Source: CAXXOK01 sp963678055 | GTDB taxonomy: Bacteria > Bacillota > Clostridia > Christensenellales > Aristaeellaceae | Assembly: GCA_963678055.1 (NCBI GenBank) | Contig: OY782679.1 | Coordinates: 2,294,001 to 2,358,000 of the forward strand | Direction of reading: 5' to 3' | Length of the DNA stretch: 64,000 nucleotides | In this document: in pieces, positions 32,777-41,843 of the stretch | Position numbering within the stretch: the stretch's first letter is position 1 | How the letters are laid out: each line of letters begins with the position of its first letter | Translations under genes and position numbers: made by a program | The notes under the pieces: generated by a model | The model's input: the letters and a program-made list of their open reading frames with translations, nothing else | Told to the model about the DNA's origin: nothing | Databases searched by the model: none

Positions 32777-33196
32777 ATGGCACTACTGAATTTTCACAAA
32801 AGAGCACAAGCAAACTCCTGCAGCAGTGAAGGAGATACTTGCTGCACGCCAAAGCAGGCGGCCACCGATGCTTGCTGCTGCGCTGGCGACGATTGCTGCA
32901 CCACCGAGGAGACCAGCGGCTGCTGTTGCTCGTCCGATACTGAAACAACCCAGCGCATCCAGGTGCTGGGCGGCGGTTGTAAGAACTGCCATAAGCTGAT
33001 GGACCATGTACACAAAGCACTGGAAACTCTGGGGCTTGATGAACCCGTTGAACTGGTATCGGATATGGCAGTCATTGCCGGGTACGGCGTTATGTCCACC
33101 CCCGCGCTGGTTGTGGACGGCAAGGTCGTATCCACCGGCCGCGTTTTAAGCCCGGAACAGGCCGCCGAGGCCATCCAGAGCATACGGAATCAATAA
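32777..33196 (+). CDS. Thioredoxin-like 'redox-active disulfide' protein with Cys-cluster N-terminus
   Basis: A 139-residue protein in two parts. Residues 1-55 carry 11 cysteines in clusters (C15, CC22-23, CCC33-35, CC40-41, CCC49-51) in a Ser/Asp/Thr-rich context without predicted fold. Residues 59-139 are a small thioredoxin fold: IQVLGGGCKNCHKL with CxxC at 68/71, GVMSTPALVVDGKVV with the cis-Pro, and VLSPEQAAEAI. The second part is the 'redox-active disulfide protein 2' family, often encoded beside YraQ-type permeases. I chose the ATG at 32777, ten bases after GGAGG; the ATG at 32768 is too close. The Cys clusters look suited to metal(loid) binding, which is inference. Confidence 0.85.
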   Translation: MALLNFHKRAQANSCSSEGDTCCTPKQAATDACCCAGDDCCTTEETSGCCCSSDTETTQRIQVLGGGCKNCHKLMDHVHKALETLGLDEPVELVSDMAVIAGYGVMSTPALVVDGKVVSTGRVLSPEQAAEAIQSIRNQ

Positions 33197-33217
33197 ACCC
33201 ACATAGCATCGCAACAC

Positions 33218-33248
33218 AAAAGCCGCGCTCACGAGCGCGGCTTTTTAT
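33218..33248. terminator. Bidirectional terminator
   Basis: AAAAGCCGCGCT / AGCGCGGCTTTT (12 bp, loop CACG) followed by T. It ends the ArsR operon on the plus strand and the cell-elongation string on the minus strand. Confidence 0.85.
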
Positions 33249-33278
33249 TGTACACGTCTTACTATACAAGGTGCCTGC

Positions 33279-33539
33279 TTACTGCAATGCCTGTCGTAAG
33301 ATTTTGACTACTTTCTTCTTTGTGCATACACCTTCGTGCATTTTCTTTCCGTCCACATAGAAACAGGGCACATACCAGTAATCATATTGGCTTGCAATGC
33401 CCGGACACAGTTGCTCATCAATTAGCTCAATATCCAGCGCCTGCAAGGCCGGATCTTCTTCCAGCGCTTCCTTCACCCAGCGGCGGGCATAGCGGCAAAA
33501 CGGACAGCTTTCAAAGTGGAACAGGACTACCTTCTTCAT
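33279..33539 (-). CDS. Small thioredoxin/glutaredoxin-like protein
   Basis: An 86-residue protein with a thioredoxin fold: VVLFHFESCPFCRYARRWV with a CPFC active site at the N-terminus and YWYVPCFYVDGKKMHEG with the cis-Pro loop. It looks like a cytosolic thiol-disulfide oxidoreductase related to glutaredoxins. The ATG at 33539 follows a GGAAGGAAG stretch. It lies 61 bp downstream of rodA on the same strand and may be the last gene of that message; a functional link to cell shape is not evident. Confidence 0.82.
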   Translation of the reverse strand: MKKVVLFHFESCPFCRYARRWVKEALEEDPALQALDIELIDEQLCPGIASQYDYWYVPCFYVDGKKMHEGVCTKKKVVKILRQALQ

Positions 33540-33600
33540 AGCGCAGCGTCTTCCTTCCTGCAATCAATGCAATCACCCGGTCAGTAGGAACGCACCTGCA

Positions 33601-34800
33601 TCAGCCTGTGTAGCGTCCCTTAATGCGGGTTTGCGGCGTTAACCCTCGCATACCACTGGTGATGCTGCGGTTCATTACCATGTTGAGAACCAGCCCGATT
33701 CCCGCCATGTTGGTTACAAGGTTACTACCGCCATAGCTCAAAAACGGCAGTGGAATGCCCGTAATGGGCATCAGGCCAATGGTCATCGCCACGTTTTGGA
33801 ACACGTGGAACAGCATCATGCCCATAACCCCGATAATCACCATCTGGCCAAAGCGCTCCTGCGTGAAATAAGCCAGATAGGTCATGCGCAGCAGCATCAG
33901 CAAGTACGCACCCAGCACGCTCAGTGAGCCCCAGAAGCCAAACGCTTCGCCGATGGCGGAGAAGATAAAGTCCGTATAGTCCTGCGGCACATAGTCCAGC
34001 TGGCTGAAACTGCCTTCCTTAAACATACCGATGCCGCTGAGCCCGCCGGACCCAATCGCAATTTTGGATTGGCTGACCTGGTAGGTCGCGTTAGCGTCCA
34101 CCAGCTCCGGATTGACGAAGGACAGGATACGCGTAATGCGGTAATCGTCGATACCGGATGCCATAATCACCCCGTAGAGGATAATCAGCGCCAGCACGCC
34201 TGCGGCAATAATCCCGCCCATGACCTTCATGCGAATGCCGCCAAAATACATCATCACGCCGAATACGAAGATCATAACCAGCACCGAGCCGGTTTCGCCC
34301 TGAAGCAGCGTCAGCATCCACGGGATTCCCATCAAAAGCCCAAGCCGCAGGGATGATTTTAGGGTACCCAGAGGGTTGTCCGTCTTCTCCAGGTACTTGG
34401 CGGTGGTGATAATGCAGGCAAGCTTTACAAACTCCGACGGCTGCAACGTGTAACCCCAGATGACTTCAATCCACGCTTTAACACCGGCAGCCTGACCGCC
34501 CAGGGCGACCAGCAGCAGAAAGCAGGCGAACAGATAGAACACCTGCGAACGCCGGCGGATAAAATCGTGCGGGAAGAAGGTAACAAAGCCAATCACGATC
34601 GGCGAGATCAAGAAAAATATTGCCTGCCGCAGCCCGTAGTGCGATGCCACAATGTAGTTCAGCAGCGTATCTTCCGTGCTCGATGAAGTGGAAAACGTTG
34701 CTACGGCAACGCAGAGCACACCAAAGGCCGCCAGTGCAAAGGCCAGTCCCGCCAGTATATAGTCAAAATGCGCCTTGGAACGGCGACTCTCGTTCATCAT
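33601..34800 (-). CDS. rodA: Peptidoglycan glycosyltransferase RodA
   Basis: A 399-residue SEDS-family membrane protein with about ten membrane segments, which polymerises lipid II during cell elongation together with the class B PBP. Family signatures are WGYTLQPSEFVKLACIITTA, VNPELVDANATYQVSQSKIAIGSGG (the catalytic Asp region of SEDS proteins is nearby), DFIFSAIGEAFGFWG and ITGIPLPFLSYGGSNLVTNM. I chose the ATG at 34800, which overlaps the minD stop (ATGA). It is RodA rather than FtsW because of its place beside mrdA and the mre genes. Confidence 0.93.
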   Translation of the reverse strand: MMNESRRSKAHFDYILAGLAFALAAFGVLCVAVATFSTSSSTEDTLLNYIVASHYGLRQAIFFLISPIVIGFVTFFPHDFIRRRSQVFYLFACFLLLVALGGQAAGVKAWIEVIWGYTLQPSEFVKLACIITTAKYLEKTDNPLGTLKSSLRLGLLMGIPWMLTLLQGETGSVLVMIFVFGVMMYFGGIRMKVMGGIIAAGVLALIILYGVIMASGIDDYRITRILSFVNPELVDANATYQVSQSKIAIGSGGLSGIGMFKEGSFSQLDYVPQDYTDFIFSAIGEAFGFWGSLSVLGAYLLMLLRMTYLAYFTQERFGQMVIIGVMGMMLFHVFQNVAMTIGLMPITGIPLPFLSYGGSNLVTNMAGIGLVLNMVMNRSITSGMRGLTPQTRIKGRYTG

Positions 34801-35597
34801 GCCTGTTGTGTTCCTCTCCGTATGCGGTGAAACCAGCTTTTTTTGGCCTTCGGCGGCACAATATCCGCCATGGGCACAGCCTTGCCGGACAAGCGTTTGG
34901 CAATGCGCTCTATGGCAAGCTTTGCCGGACAATCGGTGTCCATCACGGTCTGGTGCCTGTGCAATGCGCGCAGGACTTCGACATCATCGGGCACATAGCC
35001 CAGCAGCGGAATATCCAGCGTATCGGCAATGGTCTGCGGCGTTAACATATCGCCGCTTTCTACCAATGCCGGGATGATGCGGTTGACGATCAACAGTGGA
35101 GGGGCTTTCCCCTCGTCCCTACAAAGGGCAATGATACGTTCACCGTCGCGGATGGATACATCGTCCGGCGTGACTACCAACAGGGTATTTTGCACGCTGC
35201 TTAGCATTTTCTTGATCAGCGGGCTGATCCCGGCCGGTGCATCGGCCAGCACAAAGGCAAAGCGCTTTTGCAGCTTACGAACAATTTTCTGCATCAGTTC
35301 ACTGTCAATTTCTTCGCTGGTGCCCAGCTGCCCGGCAGGCAGCAAGCCCAGTTCCGGCTGCGCCAGTGAGTGCAGCACCGCCTGGGACAGCTTACAGTTC
35401 CCGCGCGCGTAATCCAGCACATCGTACACGATGCTGTTTTCCATCCCCAGGTGGAGATCCAGACAGCGCAGGCCGATGTCCATGTCCAAAAGCACGGTTT
35501 TCCGGCCTTCCCGGACAAGCGCCAGTGCCAACGCGGCAGCCAGCGTGGATTTCCCCACACCACCCTTGCCGGACGCAATCATCCAGGTATTTTGCAT
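34797..35597 (-). CDS. minD: MinD-type ParA ATPase
   Basis: A 266-residue deviant Walker ATPase. ASGKGGVGKSTLAAALALAL is the P-loop with the signature lysine, VLLDMDIGLRCLDLHLG is switch I, and FVLADAPAGISPLI is switch II. The C-terminus (KKSWFHRIRRGTQQA) could be the membrane-targeting amphipathic helix. MinD positions the division inhibitor MinC. Here it lies between mrdA and rodA without minC or minE, which normally accompany it in clostridial mre clusters. Coupled to rodA by an ATGA overlap; AGGAGA before the ATG. Confidence 0.85.
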   Translation of the reverse strand: MQNTWMIASGKGGVGKSTLAAALALALVREGRKTVLLDMDIGLRCLDLHLGMENSIVYDVLDYARGNCKLSQAVLHSLAQPELGLLPAGQLGTSEEIDSELMQKIVRKLQKRFAFVLADAPAGISPLIKKMLSSVQNTLLVVTPDDVSIRDGERIIALCRDEGKAPPLLIVNRIIPALVESGDMLTPQTIADTLDIPLLGYVPDDVEVLRALHRHQTVMDTDCPAKLAIERIAKRLSGKAVPMADIVPPKAKKSWFHRIRRGTQQA

Positions 35598-35657
35598 CGT
35601 ATATCTCCTAGCATAGTCTGTAAGTCAAGGCGCAGCGGAACAAAGAGCATTTCCTGC

Positions 35658-38231
35658 CTACGGTGCCAGCATATTGCCGCCGGGGAACCCGACATCCGTA
35701 GTTCTCAGTGTTTTCTGGTCCATATACCAGCCGACAAAGTCTTTGGCGGCAAGGCTTGCCATACCACCGCTGAGCCCTGAGGGGATAAACACAACCACGC
35801 AGATTTCGGGTTTATCAAACGGCGCCAGCATAACGAACCAGGAGTTGTTTTCCAGGTCGATGGAGGTAACCTCGGCGGTTCCTGTTTTCGCGGCAACGTT
35901 ATCTTTATACTCCCAGTTATCAAAGTACTGCCTAGCAGTACCGCTTTCGTCAACAACGCCTTTCATGCCTTGCAGAATTAAATTCAGGTACTCCTGCACT
36001 TCATGTTCGCCGTCGGTAGACTCAAACGTATTGAGTACTGTGGGGGTACGCTGGCTTAGAATATCGCCTTCGGGCGATGTAATCGAGTCCACAATCATCA
36101 GGTTGTTGACCACGCCGCCGTTGCCAAGCGTTGCAACATAGCGGCTGACCGCTGCGGGTGTAAGCACAGTGATGGACTGGCCGATGGCCACCTGAATGGT
36201 CTGCGCGCCGCCCCATTTAATATCGTTGAGCGCGTAGAAGATTTCACCGATCACTGCTTGCAGGTGTACCATTTCGCGTGTCATGTTCAGCTCTTCCATC
36301 AGGATAGGACGGATGCTGACAACCCAATCGCCCTGCGCTGTGTTGACCGCCATATCCATCAGCCGTTTCACACAGCGGTTCAGGCTTTCATCATCGTAGG
36401 TGATGTTACGAATCGCGCCTTGATTACGCAGATGCTTTTTCACGGCGTTGAACACGATAATCGGCACAGCCGTATCCTGCGATGCTTCATTCATGGGCTT
36501 GGAAGGGTCGTAAAGGCTGGTCTGGTTACCGACAACGCTGCGTTCCTCGCCGGGCAGGTCTACACCGGTGCGGCTGGTAAGTCCGAACTCCGAGGCATAC
36601 TGGTACAGCCGGTCTTCTTCCAGGCGTTCTCCCAGAGTATAGAAAAAGAAGTTACAGGAGTTGGAAATACCCTGTACGATCGTTTGATTCTGGTGCTTGT
36701 ATCGCTGCGATGCGGAAATCCAGCACTTGGGGGCGGTGTTTGGGTCTTTGGTGAACACCATGAACAACCCGCCGTCGTCAATGGTTTCTTCCGGCAGCAA
36801 TTCGCCTTCCATCAGCGCAGCCAGCGACGGTACCATCTTGAAGATTGATCCCGGCGTGGCGCGGGCATGGATGTTGTAGTTCATGAGCACATTGCGCTCA
36901 TCTGTTAAGATTTCGCGGCTTTCGTCCCCCGCGGCAATCAGAGCGTTCAGGTCATAGGTCGGGTAGTTGACCATCGCCAGCACGCGGCCTTCCATATCAA
37001 TGACCATCATGGCAGCACGGTCTGCCAGCGAGAGCGGGTATTTCTCCCAGTTGCGCTCTTCAATATCGATGCGGTTGGCCTCCTGCCAGGAGTTTTTCAT
37101 CAACCGCTTTTCCTGTTCCATGCGCGTGTTGGCCACGTTATCGGCCAGCGCGCGCTCCGCCTGCTGCTGATAGCTGGCGTTAATTGTCAGCTTAACATTG
37201 TTGCCATCCTGTGGCTCGACATACGATAGCTCGCGGGTGATTTTACCTACATTGTCGCGCTCGACAATGCGGTACCCCTGCCGGGCATCGTTATTCTGGG
37301 TGAGCCAATCTTCCATAGATGCCTCGATGCCGTCCAGACCGATAGTATCGGAGTATTTATAGCCTTTGGTTTTCAGATCTTCCCACTTGGAAATGGAGGG
37401 AATCGCGCCGATATAGCCAATCACCTGTGCAGCCAGTGTGCTGCGTGGATACACGCGCTTGGTTCCCACCGCAATTTCCATCCCCGGCATGTTCATCGAC
37501 CGGGTTTCAATCTCGTTTACGGTTTTCTCGCTGACATCTTCGGCAATCACAACAGGCTGGGAGAGGAACAGGTTCATCTGCATCTCGGAATACACTGCCA
37601 TGACCTTGAGCATCTTCTCTTCGTCCATGTCCTCTGGAATCTGATAGCGATCTATCAGTTTTTCCATGGCTGCGGCGGCGGTAGGCACGCGGGTGACGGT
37701 AAAGTAGTTGTTGTTGCGCCACTGGGTCTCGCGCGTTTGCAAAACCGCTTCCGACACGCCGGAGCCGAAATAAAACTCCCATTCGCCCACCGGTACGCTG
37801 GGGTTGGGGTCTACATAGGTTTCATCCTCCGGCAGAGTCTTGCGGCGGATGACAAACTCCACATTGAGTTCGCTGCCATTGGCCTCGATGATATCAATCG
37901 CATCAGAAATGGCACGGGTGAAGCCAATATAATCATCTTTTGAGTTGCTGGACGCATCACGGTAAAAGGTGACGTTATAGATTTTTTCATCCTTGGCCAG
38001 AATGACCGCTTCGGAATCGGTAATCATGCCGCGGCTGCCACGCAGTGAAATTTTGGTCGTACGCTTGGTGGCCGCGGTTTCCTGGTACTCATAGCTGGAT
38101 GTAAGCTGCAGGTTTGCCGTACCGATAATCAGGTACACAAACATCGCAACAACGATACCGATAAACGAAAGGTATCGTAAAGGCATGTTATAGCCTTGTC
38201 TTCCCTGGTCGCGGTTTTTCTGTGAAAACAT
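35658..38231 (-). CDS. mrdA: Class B penicillin-binding protein 2 (elongation transpeptidase)
   Basis: An 857-residue protein with one N-terminal membrane segment (about 20-42), a dimerisation domain, and a C-terminal transpeptidase domain. The active-site motifs are ATPGSIFKMVPSL (SxxK), QGISNSCNFFFYTLG (SxN) and NVAAKTGTAEV (KTG). It crosslinks peptidoglycan in elongation with RodA and the Mre proteins. It is longer than the E. coli enzyme (633), with extra sequence before and within the transpeptidase domain, as seen in other clostridia. AAGGATAATC precedes the ATG; mreD is 21 bp upstream. Confidence 0.94.
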   Translation of the reverse strand: MFSQKNRDQGRQGYNMPLRYLSFIGIVVAMFVYLIIGTANLQLTSSYEYQETAATKRTTKISLRGSRGMITDSEAVILAKDEKIYNVTFYRDASSNSKDDYIGFTRAISDAIDIIEANGSELNVEFVIRRKTLPEDETYVDPNPSVPVGEWEFYFGSGVSEAVLQTRETQWRNNNYFTVTRVPTAAAAMEKLIDRYQIPEDMDEEKMLKVMAVYSEMQMNLFLSQPVVIAEDVSEKTVNEIETRSMNMPGMEIAVGTKRVYPRSTLAAQVIGYIGAIPSISKWEDLKTKGYKYSDTIGLDGIEASMEDWLTQNNDARQGYRIVERDNVGKITRELSYVEPQDGNNVKLTINASYQQQAERALADNVANTRMEQEKRLMKNSWQEANRIDIEERNWEKYPLSLADRAAMMVIDMEGRVLAMVNYPTYDLNALIAAGDESREILTDERNVLMNYNIHARATPGSIFKMVPSLAALMEGELLPEETIDDGGLFMVFTKDPNTAPKCWISASQRYKHQNQTIVQGISNSCNFFFYTLGERLEEDRLYQYASEFGLTSRTGVDLPGEERSVVGNQTSLYDPSKPMNEASQDTAVPIIVFNAVKKHLRNQGAIRNITYDDESLNRCVKRLMDMAVNTAQGDWVVSIRPILMEELNMTREMVHLQAVIGEIFYALNDIKWGGAQTIQVAIGQSITVLTPAAVSRYVATLGNGGVVNNLMIVDSITSPEGDILSQRTPTVLNTFESTDGEHEVQEYLNLILQGMKGVVDESGTARQYFDNWEYKDNVAAKTGTAEVTSIDLENNSWFVMLAPFDKPEICVVVFIPSGLSGGMASLAAKDFVGWYMDQKTLRTTDVGFPGGNMLAP

Positions 38232-38252
38232 TGATTATCCTTCCATAGCAGC

Positions 38253-38807
38253 TTAGGAACTGCGGGGGGCTTTGCGTATTTTGTGAATCCCAAACCAGTA
38301 ACGGATGGGAAACTGCAGCACCCCGGCCAGCAATGTGGTGTACAACATGGAGATGAGTGCGCGGCTATAGTGGCCGAAATCCAGATGGATTCCTATGAGG
38401 TAAATGTACAAAAGGTGTACCGTTTCAAACACAAAAATGCTCACCAATGCGCTAAATACCGTACGCAGACGCGCAGGCAATCGCAGCGTTTGTTTGCCGG
38501 TAGAGCGATCTTCTTCCATGCGTCGCTCGCTTTTGTCAGCAAAGAACAGCGCGCCCAGCATCGCACACACCGGGTAGAGGATGACATCGATATAATCCAG
38601 CGATGGCATCATAATCTCCAGCAAGTACCCTACAGTCAGCGCAATGATAAACGTGTACTTGCGCCCCAGGGCCACGCTGACCACCGCCATGATGGCGATG
38701 GCAAAGTTTGGCGCAACGCCTGCAATCCCCAGATGCACTGAAACCGTTGCCTGCAAAAGATAGGTTAGCAAAGTCAGCACAACAAACTGTAAGCCTTTCC
38801 TAATCAA
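38253..38807 (-). CDS. mreD: Rod shape-determining protein MreD
   Basis: A 184-residue integral membrane protein with five or six hydrophobic segments and the family features VAPNFAIAIMAVVSVALGRKY and GYLLEIMMPSLDYIDVILYPV. MreD bridges MreC to the elongation enzymes. The start is a TTG directly after the mreC stop (TGATTG), eight bases from GGAGG that lies inside the end of mreC, so the two are coupled. Confidence 0.88.
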   Translation of the reverse strand: MIRKGLQFVVLTLLTYLLQATVSVHLGIAGVAPNFAIAIMAVVSVALGRKYTFIIALTVGYLLEIMMPSLDYIDVILYPVCAMLGALFFADKSERRMEEDRSTGKQTLRLPARLRTVFSALVSIFVFETVHLLYIYLIGIHLDFGHYSRALISMLYTTLLAGVLQFPIRYWFGIHKIRKAPRSS

Positions 38808-40022
38808 TCAGTCATCCTCCACAGTCAGTTCCAGCGGCGGTACCGTCGGGGTTGGCGACGGTGACGGCGGCAGGGTGTAGCCAAGGGGGTTGTCCGGTTC
38901 ATCGGTCGCATCAGGAACAACATAGCTTAAATTGTCACCCTCTGTTGTGGGCTCGGGTGTAACAGTTATCACGGTGCCGTCGGGCGCGGTGGTCTGCTGG
39001 GGCAGATCGCCGGTCGGTTCAGGCGTGGGCGCAAGCTGGAAGAAGTCCGACCCGATCTGGATGGTGGGAATCGGGCGCGGGGTATCCAGCTCAACAAAGT
39101 CCATGGTGTTATTTATATCCTGTACATTGACTTCCTCAGCCTCCGGCTGGTAGCGCAGGACGATGACTTCCTCGATGTGCTCAAAATCGGCAATCGGTTC
39201 AACCACGACGAAGCTTTTGTTGGACTCCATCCCGCGCGTAGACTCGCGCACATTGCCGATGGGGATACCTTTGGGAAAGCCCAGGCCCACACCGGATGTA
39301 ACCACTTTGTCGCCGGGACGCGGCAGGTGATCCTCGGGCAGATAGTACATGCGGCACATGGCCGTGCCATCCACGCCCAAGGTGCCACGCACGGTACCCT
39401 GATCGCGGGTGGAGGAAATCAGCGCGGCAATGCTGGCATCGCTGTCGATAATCGTACGGACGCTTGCACTGGTTGCTTTGGTATTATAGGTATACCCCAC
39501 CAATGCGCCGCCCATGGTTACAGCCATAAAGTCCTCCACCCCGTTTTGCAGGCCACGGTTGATGGTAAACACCGAGAAATAGTTGCCGCCGGTGCGGCTG
39601 ATAACATTGGCGACCAGCGGATTCATGCTTTCGTTAACGGAGATTTCCCCGTACAGTTCCTGGTATACGGCCAGCTGGCGTTCCAAATCGTCTGCACGCA
39701 TGGCCTGGTACACCAGCTGCTCGTTTTCCAGTTTGATTTCGTTATAGGCGGTTTCCAGATTGGCGCGTAACTTCAACGTGCGCAGATAATCAACTACAGC
39801 GTTTACAACGCTGGAAAATCCGGTTTGCAAAGGTGTCATGACAGTCGCTACGCCGTTTTCCGGCACACGCAGTGCATCTTCACCCGTAATCAGCGCAAAC
39901 AGGTGCAACCCCGCAAGCGCAAGCAGCACCACGACCACAATCACGATTGCGGCACGCTTAAGCCCCCGCCATTTGCGCGGGCTGCGGTTCTGCTGTTTCG
40001 TATCCGGCTTGCTGCCGTCCAT
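38808..40022 (-). CDS. mreC: Rod shape-determining protein MreC
   Basis: A 404-residue protein with one membrane segment (about 22-44), a coiled coil (about 75-110, LRANLETAYNEIKLENEQL) and the beta-barrel pair typical of MreC (NVISRTGGNYFSVFTINRG; VVTSGVGLGFPKGIPIGNVR). The last 110 residues are a Pro/Thr/Glu-rich tail (TPEPTGDLPQQTTAPDGT; PPSPSPTPTVPPLEL) that should lie outside the membrane. The extracellular part organises penicillin-binding proteins. Confidence 0.92.
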   Translation of the reverse strand: MDGSKPDTKQQNRSPRKWRGLKRAAIVIVVVVLLALAGLHLFALITGEDALRVPENGVATVMTPLQTGFSSVVNAVVDYLRTLKLRANLETAYNEIKLENEQLVYQAMRADDLERQLAVYQELYGEISVNESMNPLVANVISRTGGNYFSVFTINRGLQNGVEDFMAVTMGGALVGYTYNTKATSASVRTIIDSDASIAALISSTRDQGTVRGTLGVDGTAMCRMYYLPEDHLPRPGDKVVTSGVGLGFPKGIPIGNVRESTRGMESNKSFVVVEPIADFEHIEEVIVLRYQPEAEEVNVQDINNTMDFVELDTPRPIPTIQIGSDFFQLAPTPEPTGDLPQQTTAPDGTVITVTPEPTTEGDNLSYVVPDATDEPDNPLGYTLPPSPSPTPTVPPLELTVEDD

Positions 40023-40050
40023 GCATTGACCTCCAGTTCAGGGGGTTGGC

Positions 40051-41079
40051 TTAATTCTCTTTCAAGAAGCCAGAGTATCCAAGCTGTTCCAGCACATCGA
40101 AGTTTTCGATGATGTTGCCAAGGCCCAGGACCGCGCAATCAGCCGGTTCCTTAGCCAGCAGAACCGGGATGCCCAGTTCGCTGGCAATCATCTGGTCCAT
40201 GCCGTATAGCTGCGCACCGCCGCCGGTTAGATAAATGCCGTTGTGCATCACATCGGCGGTCAGTTCCGGTGGTGTGCGCTCCAGCAGCCATTTAATCGCG
40301 CTTAGAATGGCCACGCAGGGGTCGTGTATCGCTTCATAAATCTGCGCCGCGGTAATCTCGGTCGTCTGCGGCAGGTTGGTAATCAAGTCACGGCCGCGGA
40401 TGCGTGCCTTGCGCTCTTCTGCAATGGGCAGCGCTGCACCAAGGTCGAGCTTCACTTCTTCTGCCGTGCGATCGCCGATGAGAATATTAAACTCGCGCTT
40501 GATATAGTTGGTAATCGCATCGTCCATCTTCACCCCGCCGACACGGATGGAGTGACTGATGACCACGCCGCCCAGCGAAATGATAGCAATGTCCGTAGTA
40601 CCGCCGCCGATATCCACCACCATGCAGCCGTTGGGCTCAAACACCGGCAGGCCGCTGCCAAGCGCCGACGCAAACGGCTTTTCCACAAGGTATACCTTGC
40701 GGGCACCCGAAGCCCTGGCCGCTTCCAGCACCGCGCGGCGCTCGATAGGCGAAATGGAGGACGGACAAGTCAGAAATGTACGGGGCTTCATCAAGTAGCT
40801 GGAGCCGATCGCCTTGCGGATAAAGTACTGAATCAAAATCTGCGCCATTTCAAAATCGGAAATGATGCCTTCGCGCATCGGGCGGATGGCCGTGATGCCC
40901 TCGGTGGTTCTGCCCAGCATAATCTTAGCATCATCGCCCACGGCACGGGCGCGCTGTTTATGGTCGTTGGTCACCACGACGATGGTCGGTTCGTTGACGA
41001 CGATACCCTTGCCTTTTACGTAGACAAGCGTATTGCTGGTGCCCAGGTCAATCCCTAAATCACGCGCTACAAATCCCAT
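40051..41079 (-). CDS. mreB: Rod shape-determining protein MreB
   Basis: A 342-residue bacterial actin. DLGIDLGTSNTLVYVKGKGI (phosphate 1), CMVVDIGGGTTDIAIISLGG (phosphate 2) and NGIYLTGGGAQLYGMDQMI (adenosine motif) are present. It forms filaments under the membrane that guide elongation. I chose the ATG at 41079 (MGFVARDLG); the GTG at 41088 has no ribosome site at proper distance, whereas AGGAT lies about 9 nt before 41079. It follows maf by 27 bp. Confidence 0.96.
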   Translation of the reverse strand: MGFVARDLGIDLGTSNTLVYVKGKGIVVNEPTIVVVTNDHKQRARAVGDDAKIMLGRTTEGITAIRPMREGIISDFEMAQILIQYFIRKAIGSSYLMKPRTFLTCPSSISPIERRAVLEAARASGARKVYLVEKPFASALGSGLPVFEPNGCMVVDIGGGTTDIAIISLGGVVISHSIRVGGVKMDDAITNYIKREFNILIGDRTAEEVKLDLGAALPIAEERKARIRGRDLITNLPQTTEITAAQIYEAIHDPCVAILSAIKWLLERTPPELTADVMHNGIYLTGGGAQLYGMDQMIASELGIPVLLAKEPADCAVLGLGNIIENFDVLEQLGYSGFLKEN

Positions 41080-41106
41080 GCGTCGCACATCCTATTCAAA
41101 CAGTTT

Positions 41107-41688
41107 TTACGGGTAGAGTCCGGCTTCTTCAAGCAAATCTTTCACTTCAGCCAGCGGAAGCCCGATCACGTTGGATGGGCTGCCTTCGATGTGGTCAATG
41201 AACATACTGCCGGTACCCTGCATAGCATACGCGCCCGCTTTGTCCATAGGTTCGTCGGAAGCGGCGTAGCGCAAGCGCTCGATATCGTCTATCCGGCGGA
41301 AACGAACGTCGGTCGTCGCCAGGCGGGAAAGAATACGGCCGTCCGGTAGATACAGGCACACCCCCGTGAATACCTGGTGAGTGCGCTGCGATAGCATGGC
41401 AAGCATTTCGGCGGCTTCGTCATGGGTTTTGGGCTTGCCCAAAATCACTTGATCCAGGCACACCAGCGTATCCGCCGCCAGCACGGGATAGGCGGGATAG
41501 TGCGCAAAAACATCTTCGCCTTTTTGCAGTGCAAGCGTCTGTACCTGGCTGGCCGCGCTGCCCGAAGCGATTTCCTCCACCTCGGACGGAATCACGGTAT
41601 ACGCAACGTCGAAATATGCCATCAGTTCACGCCTGCGGGGCGAGCCAGACGCTAATATGAGCCGTGCTTTAGCAAGCGTCGTTTCCAT
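41107..41688 (-). CDS. maf: Maf-type nucleoside triphosphate pyrophosphatase
   Basis: A 193-residue protein with LILASGSPRRRELMAYF, VLAADTLVCLDQVILGKPKT and SNVIGLPLAEVKDLLEEAGL, all conserved in Maf/YhdE proteins, which hydrolyse non-canonical or pyrimidine nucleoside triphosphates and affect septum formation. I chose the ATG at 41688 with AAGGGG before it. It is the first gene of the maf-mre-mrdA-minD-rodA string; TATAAT lies at 41730-41735 on the minus strand, with only a weak -35 box (TGTACG) 17 bp away. Confidence 0.93.
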   Translation of the reverse strand: METTLAKARLILASGSPRRRELMAYFDVAYTVIPSEVEEIASGSAASQVQTLALQKGEDVFAHYPAYPVLAADTLVCLDQVILGKPKTHDEAAEMLAMLSQRTHQVFTGVCLYLPDGRILSRLATTDVRFRRIDDIERLRYAASDEPMDKAGAYAMQGTGSMFIDHIEGSPSNVIGLPLAEVKDLLEEAGLYP

Positions 41689-41792
41689 GTCTGCGCCCCT
41701 TCCCAAAAACATACGTCCTTTGACATTGCATTATACCATATCAGATTTGGAGCGTACACCCCTGCGTGCATTTGTTGCAATCATGTTACGAA

Positions 41793-41821
41793 AAAATCCG
41801 CCGCATGCAGCGGCGGATTTT
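41793..41821. terminator. Terminator after the ABC-2 exporter genes
   Basis: AAAATCCGCCGC / GCGGCGGATTTT (12 bp) with a 5-nt loop, symmetrical so that it can act on either strand. It lies 22 bp beyond the permease stop on the minus strand. Confidence 0.8.
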
Positions 41822-41843
41822 CATGCTCGATTCAGCGCAGTCA

